Assembly (NCBI GenBank): GCA_945897395.1
Contig: CAMDFE010000045.1
Location: 1-9,445, forward strand
Direction: 5' to 3'
DNA: 9,445 nucleotides
Origin: Chryseobacterium gleum
GTDB lineage: Bacteria; Bacteroidota; Bacteroidia; Flavobacteriales_D; Sanyastnellaceae
The position numbers and the translations under genes are program-made. The notes beneath the pieces are model-generated. The model did no database searches and was not told the origin of the DNA. It saw only the letters and a program-made list of their open reading frames with translations. Below, piece after piece: positions 6,790-9,445 of this stretch. Each line of letters opens with the position of its first letter. Positions within the stretch are counted from its first letter, which is position 1.

Positions 6790-8625
6790 TTATTGCTTCA
6801 CAAAACGTTGGTTGCTTGTCCCGTTTGTGTTTTGGTACTGCACGTTGTACACACCGTTTGCAAGATTAGAAACATCAACTTTGGTAGTTCCGTTGTTGAA
6901 GTTGTTGAATGAACGCACCATCTGTCCGTTTGCATTAAAGATGGTAATCACACCATTCTCGTTAGCTGGAAGTTGAATGTTCAATTCAGAAGTTGTTGGA
7001 TTTGGGAAAACGTTGAATGTAGTTTTCGCCATTAGTCCTTCTTCAACACCAACTAGATCAAGTGTTACACAAACATAGATTTGATCGTTGTCTGTAACAG
7101 GGTCAGCAGCGTCTTCCGGCTGAACGTGAATCCCCGGTTCGAAATCGCGCTGAACGATTAAGTGAATTTTATCTCCGTATGCGAATGGCGCCATTGAAGC
7201 ATATACATACTCATATCCGTCTTCGGCAATATCTGGAGTAATGTCTGAAGGTTCAGTCCACGTTGCACCACCGTCATCAGATTTCACTGCGTAAATATGC
7301 CTTAGATATTCTGCACCGTTAAAATAGGCTTCATTAACCGCTTGGTATGAGCAGAAAATTGTTCCATCTGCCGCTTCAGCTAATTGAGGATGTGAAGCGG
7401 TGCCTGCGTTTCCGTATTGACCAACTTCTGTGATTGAAGCAGGAATAGTTGCGTCGAGATCTGGAGAAACTCCAATTTCAAGAACTTCATTAGCGGGATC
7501 AACCATGTTTTCGTTCCAATATGCAATACTTCCTGCTAATGGGAAGTAGCTGTAGGATGAATCAATAACACCTATATCATCGGTATAGAACATTGTTCCG
7601 AATGCAGCGTGAGCAGTGCCGCTTGCGTCGATGTATACTGCACCGGCTCCGTCTGAAGAAAGAATAGTATCTTGAAGACCGTCTAATTCGATATCTGTTC
7701 CTTGGTCAATAACGTAGTTGTCGATAGGGAAATCCCAGATAGTGCTTCGTGTCCAAGTGCTGCCATTGTCGTTAGAAATCCAGATGTAAGAATCTTGAAG
7801 CTCACCGAAAGAAGCAATTGCAATTTTATTTCCACGAGCGTAAATAGCATAAGCGTCTCCAGAAAAACCGCTTACCAACGATGTATCTTCCTCACCGGGA
7901 AGTAACGCTTCTGTCAAATCCCATGGTGCACCGCCGTCGGTTGAACGGTTGTATAAGATAGGACCAGTCATTCCGTTGGTGAATGCACCGGCATTAGGAT
8001 CTGCCAAACATACCATGTGAATGCTGTTTCCATCAGCACCACCTGCAACTGCACGTGGCCAAAACATTGCAAATCCTGAAGGCGTTGGCACAATAGAGTT
8101 TACCCATGTTCCAGTTCCAATTGCAGGGCGCGTCCATACTTTAATTCCTGCAGAACCGCTGTGGTTCATCAAGACTTCAGAACCGTTTGCCGGGTGCATC
8201 AAAGATGTCCATCCCACACGCATGCTTTCAACACGTTGTGTGATATCATCTTGCCAAACACCTGCTGTGCGATAGTTGTATCCAGTTCCGCGGTCAGGGT
8301 AAGTGTCAGAAGAATTTGTTGCACTGAAAGTGAAGCATGCCGCAACTCCGGCGTCATCAGCAATGATACGGTTTTGAATACTGCCGTTGGTTTGCAAGTC
8401 GTAAATAGAGGTTCCTACATACTCTTCCACTTGAACCAGACTCTTAGCAGTAGAAACGGCATAGGGAGCTTTGCATTTTTGTGAAGGAGTATCACCAACT
8501 GTTGTGTTGGTGTAGGGGTTGAATTTAGCCGCCTTATTCTCAGAGGCAGACATTTTGGTTGGAATTTGCTGAGCGCTTGCGCTAAGGGCAATTCCCATAA
8601 CCAATGTAAAGTAGAGTCTTTTCAT
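6790..8625 (-). CDS. Secreted Asp-box (sialidase-like beta-propeller) protein with T9SS type A sorting domain
   Basis: This is a complete 611-residue protein starting at ATG, with a signal peptide cleaved after the ASA of residues 16-18. Asp-box motifs (S-x-D-x-G-x-x-W) occur at residues 284-291 (SNDNGSTW) and 449-456 (SDDGGATW), with a degenerate one at 228-235 (STDGGAPW). These mark a BNR/sialidase-type beta-propeller spanning roughly residues 85-525. Residues about 537-611 form the Por_Secre_tail/T9SS type A domain: FNVFPNPTTSELNI, then I-F-N-A-N-G-Q-M-V, LANGVYNVQ and a terminal RFVKQ. It should pass Sec and then T9SS, and in characterised systems such tails are cleaved with release or surface anchoring. 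No F-R-I-P motif of active sialidases is seen, so sialidase activity should not be assumed; many Asp-box propellers are non-enzymatic or bind glycans. It is divergent from cinA (70 bp gap) and ends in its own strong terminator. Confidence 0.94.
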   Translation of the reverse strand: MKRLYFTLVMGIALSASAQQIPTKMSASENKAAKFNPYTNTTVGDTPSQKCKAPYAVSTAKSLVQVEEYVGTSIYDLQTNGSIQNRIIADDAGVAACFTFSATNSSDTYPDRGTGYNYRTAGVWQDDITQRVESMRVGWTSLMHPANGSEVLMNHSGSAGIKVWTRPAIGTGTWVNSIVPTPSGFAMFWPRAVAGGADGNSIHMVCLADPNAGAFTNGMTGPILYNRSTDGGAPWDLTEALLPGEEDTSLVSGFSGDAYAIYARGNKIAIASFGELQDSYIWISNDNGSTWTRSTIWDFPIDNYVIDQGTDIELDGLQDTILSSDGAGAVYIDASGTAHAAFGTMFYTDDIGVIDSSYSYFPLAGSIAYWNENMVDPANEVLEIGVSPDLDATIPASITEVGQYGNAGTASHPQLAEAADGTIFCSYQAVNEAYFNGAEYLRHIYAVKSDDGGATWTEPSDITPDIAEDGYEYVYASMAPFAYGDKIHLIVQRDFEPGIHVQPEDAADPVTDNDQIYVCVTLDLVGVEEGLMAKTTFNVFPNPTTSELNIQLPANENGVITIFNANGQMVRSFNNFNNGTTKVDVSNLANGVYNVQYQNTNGTSNQRFVKQ

Positions 8626-8695
8626 AGTGGTGGTTTAGTTTAGCGAACTAATTTAGCAAAAATTGGTTTCAATTTGCAGAACAAAGAAAAAAAAT
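8626..8695. promoter_or_regulatory. Divergent intergenic region between gene 4 and cinA
   Basis: This 70 bp AT-rich gap must hold start signals for both divergent genes. Candidates are imperfect: on the minus strand TAAATTAG (8648-8655) and on the plus strand TCAATTTG (8669-8676), each one base off TAnnTTTG. AAATTG (8660-8665) and CAATTT (8670-8675) form a perfect 6 bp inverted repeat with a 4 bp spacer between them. The stretch just before the cinA ATG is A-rich (8681-8694) and without a Shine-Dalgarno, as is usual for Bacteroidota translation starts. Confidence 0.4.
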
Positions 8696-9445
8696 ATGAA
8701 GGCGATAATTATAAATATTGGAGACGAACTTTTGATTGGTCAAACCATTAACACGAATGCAGCGTGGATGGGGCAATACCTCAATAGCTTCGGAATTGAA
8801 GTGGAATCTTCGCTTTGCATTTCTGACAAAGGGCCTGTGATCTATAGTGAAATTGACAATGCCTTGAAAAAGGCAGAGGTGGTTGTAGTAACAGGAGGTT
8901 TGGGACCAACGAAAGACGATATAACGAAGCATACAATGTGCGAACTTTTTCAAACGGAATTAGTCATGCACGAGCCGAGCTACTTGCGCGTGAAGGCATT
9001 TTTCGAAATGCGCGGGCTGCCATTTTTGAAAATGAACGAGCAGCAAGCGCTGGTACCACAGGCTTGTACAGTTTTAGAGAATATGGTAGGAACTGCCAAC
9101 GGCATGTGGTTCGAGCGTGACGGACATGTTTGCGTTTCGCTTCCGGGAGTTCCTTTTGAGATGAAGTATTTGATGGAACACGAGGTTGTTCCGCGAATTC
9201 AACAAAAATTCGAACTGCCAAAAATTGTACATAGAACGATATTAACGCAAGGCGTGGGAGAGAGTTTTATTGCAGATCTTTTAACTGACTGGGAAAATTC
9301 ATTGGCCGCGGAAGACATTCATTTAGCATACTTGCCTTCCCCTGGAATGGTGAAGTTGCGAATGTCAATTTATGGCGGTGCTGAGGAAACTATTCTTCTT
9401 GAGCGCATCCAAAGAAAAGAAGCTGAACTGCACGCCCTTGTGGGG
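8696..9445 (+). CDS. cinA: CinA family protein (competence/damage-inducible protein A), N-terminal part; 3' partial
   Basis: The frame is open from ATG at 8696 to the window edge, giving 250 codons and no stop. Residues 1-170 are a MoCF_biosynth (MoaB/MogA-like) domain with GDELLIGQTINTN at 9-21, TGGLGPTKDD at 66-75 and LPGVPFEM at 149-156. The following region carries RTILTQGVGES (180-190) and LAYLPSPGMVKLRMS (210-224), typical of the CinA middle domain. Full CinA proteins are about 410-425 residues, so the C-terminal CinA domain, which carries the nicotinamide mononucleotide deamidase (PncC) activity, would lie beyond the window. In the family the protein is cytoplasmic and linked to pyridine-nucleotide recycling; the N-terminal domain has been reported as an ADP-ribose pyrophosphatase in some members. 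No signal peptide is present, in contrast to its neighbours. If the downstream part is absent it would be an N-terminal-only (COG1058) homologue. Confidence 0.95.
   Translation, partial: MKAIIINIGDELLIGQTINTNAAWMGQYLNSFGIEVESSLCISDKGPVIYSEIDNALKKAEVVVVTGGLGPTKDDITKHTMCELFQTELVMHEPSYLRVKAFFEMRGLPFLKMNEQQALVPQACTVLENMVGTANGMWFERDGHVCVSLPGVPFEMKYLMEHEVVPRIQQKFELPKIVHRTILTQGVGESFIADLLTDWENSLAAEDIHLAYLPSPGMVKLRMSIYGGAEETILLERIQRKEAELHALVG

Noticed and set aside
8669..9221. Open frames on both strands overlapping the right end (8669-8953 -, 8938-9120 +, 8964-9221 -)
   Set aside because: They lie within cinA, whose frame shows conserved motifs from start to window edge. The alternative translations have low complexity or no recognisable content.

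Overview
The window looks like a piece of a Bacteroidota chromosome, most likely from a Flavobacteriales-type organism. Three complete genes encode secreted proteins with a signal peptide and a type IX secretion system (T9SS) C-terminal sorting domain, and a fourth (partial) gene ends in the same kind of domain. The best promoter candidate matches the Bacteroidota TAnnTTTG element, and no start codon has a clear Shine-Dalgarno sequence. The species cannot be named from this sequence.

Layout. (1) 2-562 (+) is the 3' end of a gene for a protein with a PKD-like domain and a T9SS type B (CHU_C) tail. (2) 664-4647 (+) encodes a 1327-residue surface protein of Ig/PKD-like modules ending in a closely similar PKD + CHU_C unit, so genes 1 and 2 are tandem paralogues. 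Its middle carries six copies of a roughly 74-residue two-cysteine module, four of them arranged as an A-B-A-B higher-order repeat. (3) 4644-6626 (-) is a 660-residue type B cargo protein convergent with gene 2. The two stop codons overlap in a shared TTAA, and a long inverted repeat just inside the gene 3 coding end probably terminates gene 2. (4) 6790-8625 (-) is a 611-residue Asp-box, beta-propeller-like secreted protein with a T9SS type A tail, followed by a strong UUCG-loop intrinsic terminator. (5) 8696-9445 (+) is the N-terminal 250 codons of cinA, a cytoplasmic housekeeping gene that runs off the window.

How the genes relate. Genes 1-4 form an export-substrate cluster, not a pathway. 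All should cross the inner membrane by Sec and the outer membrane by T9SS, and end up on the surface or in the medium. Type A and type B sorting tails sit next to each other. cinA is divergent from gene 4, shares a 70 bp intergenic region with it, and is functionally unrelated. I found no RNA genes, insertion sequences, CRISPR array, phage genes or defence genes. I do not see a clearly new system; the most unusual items are the higher-order repeat architecture of gene 2 and the terminator-like inverted repeat inside the 3' coding end of gene 3.
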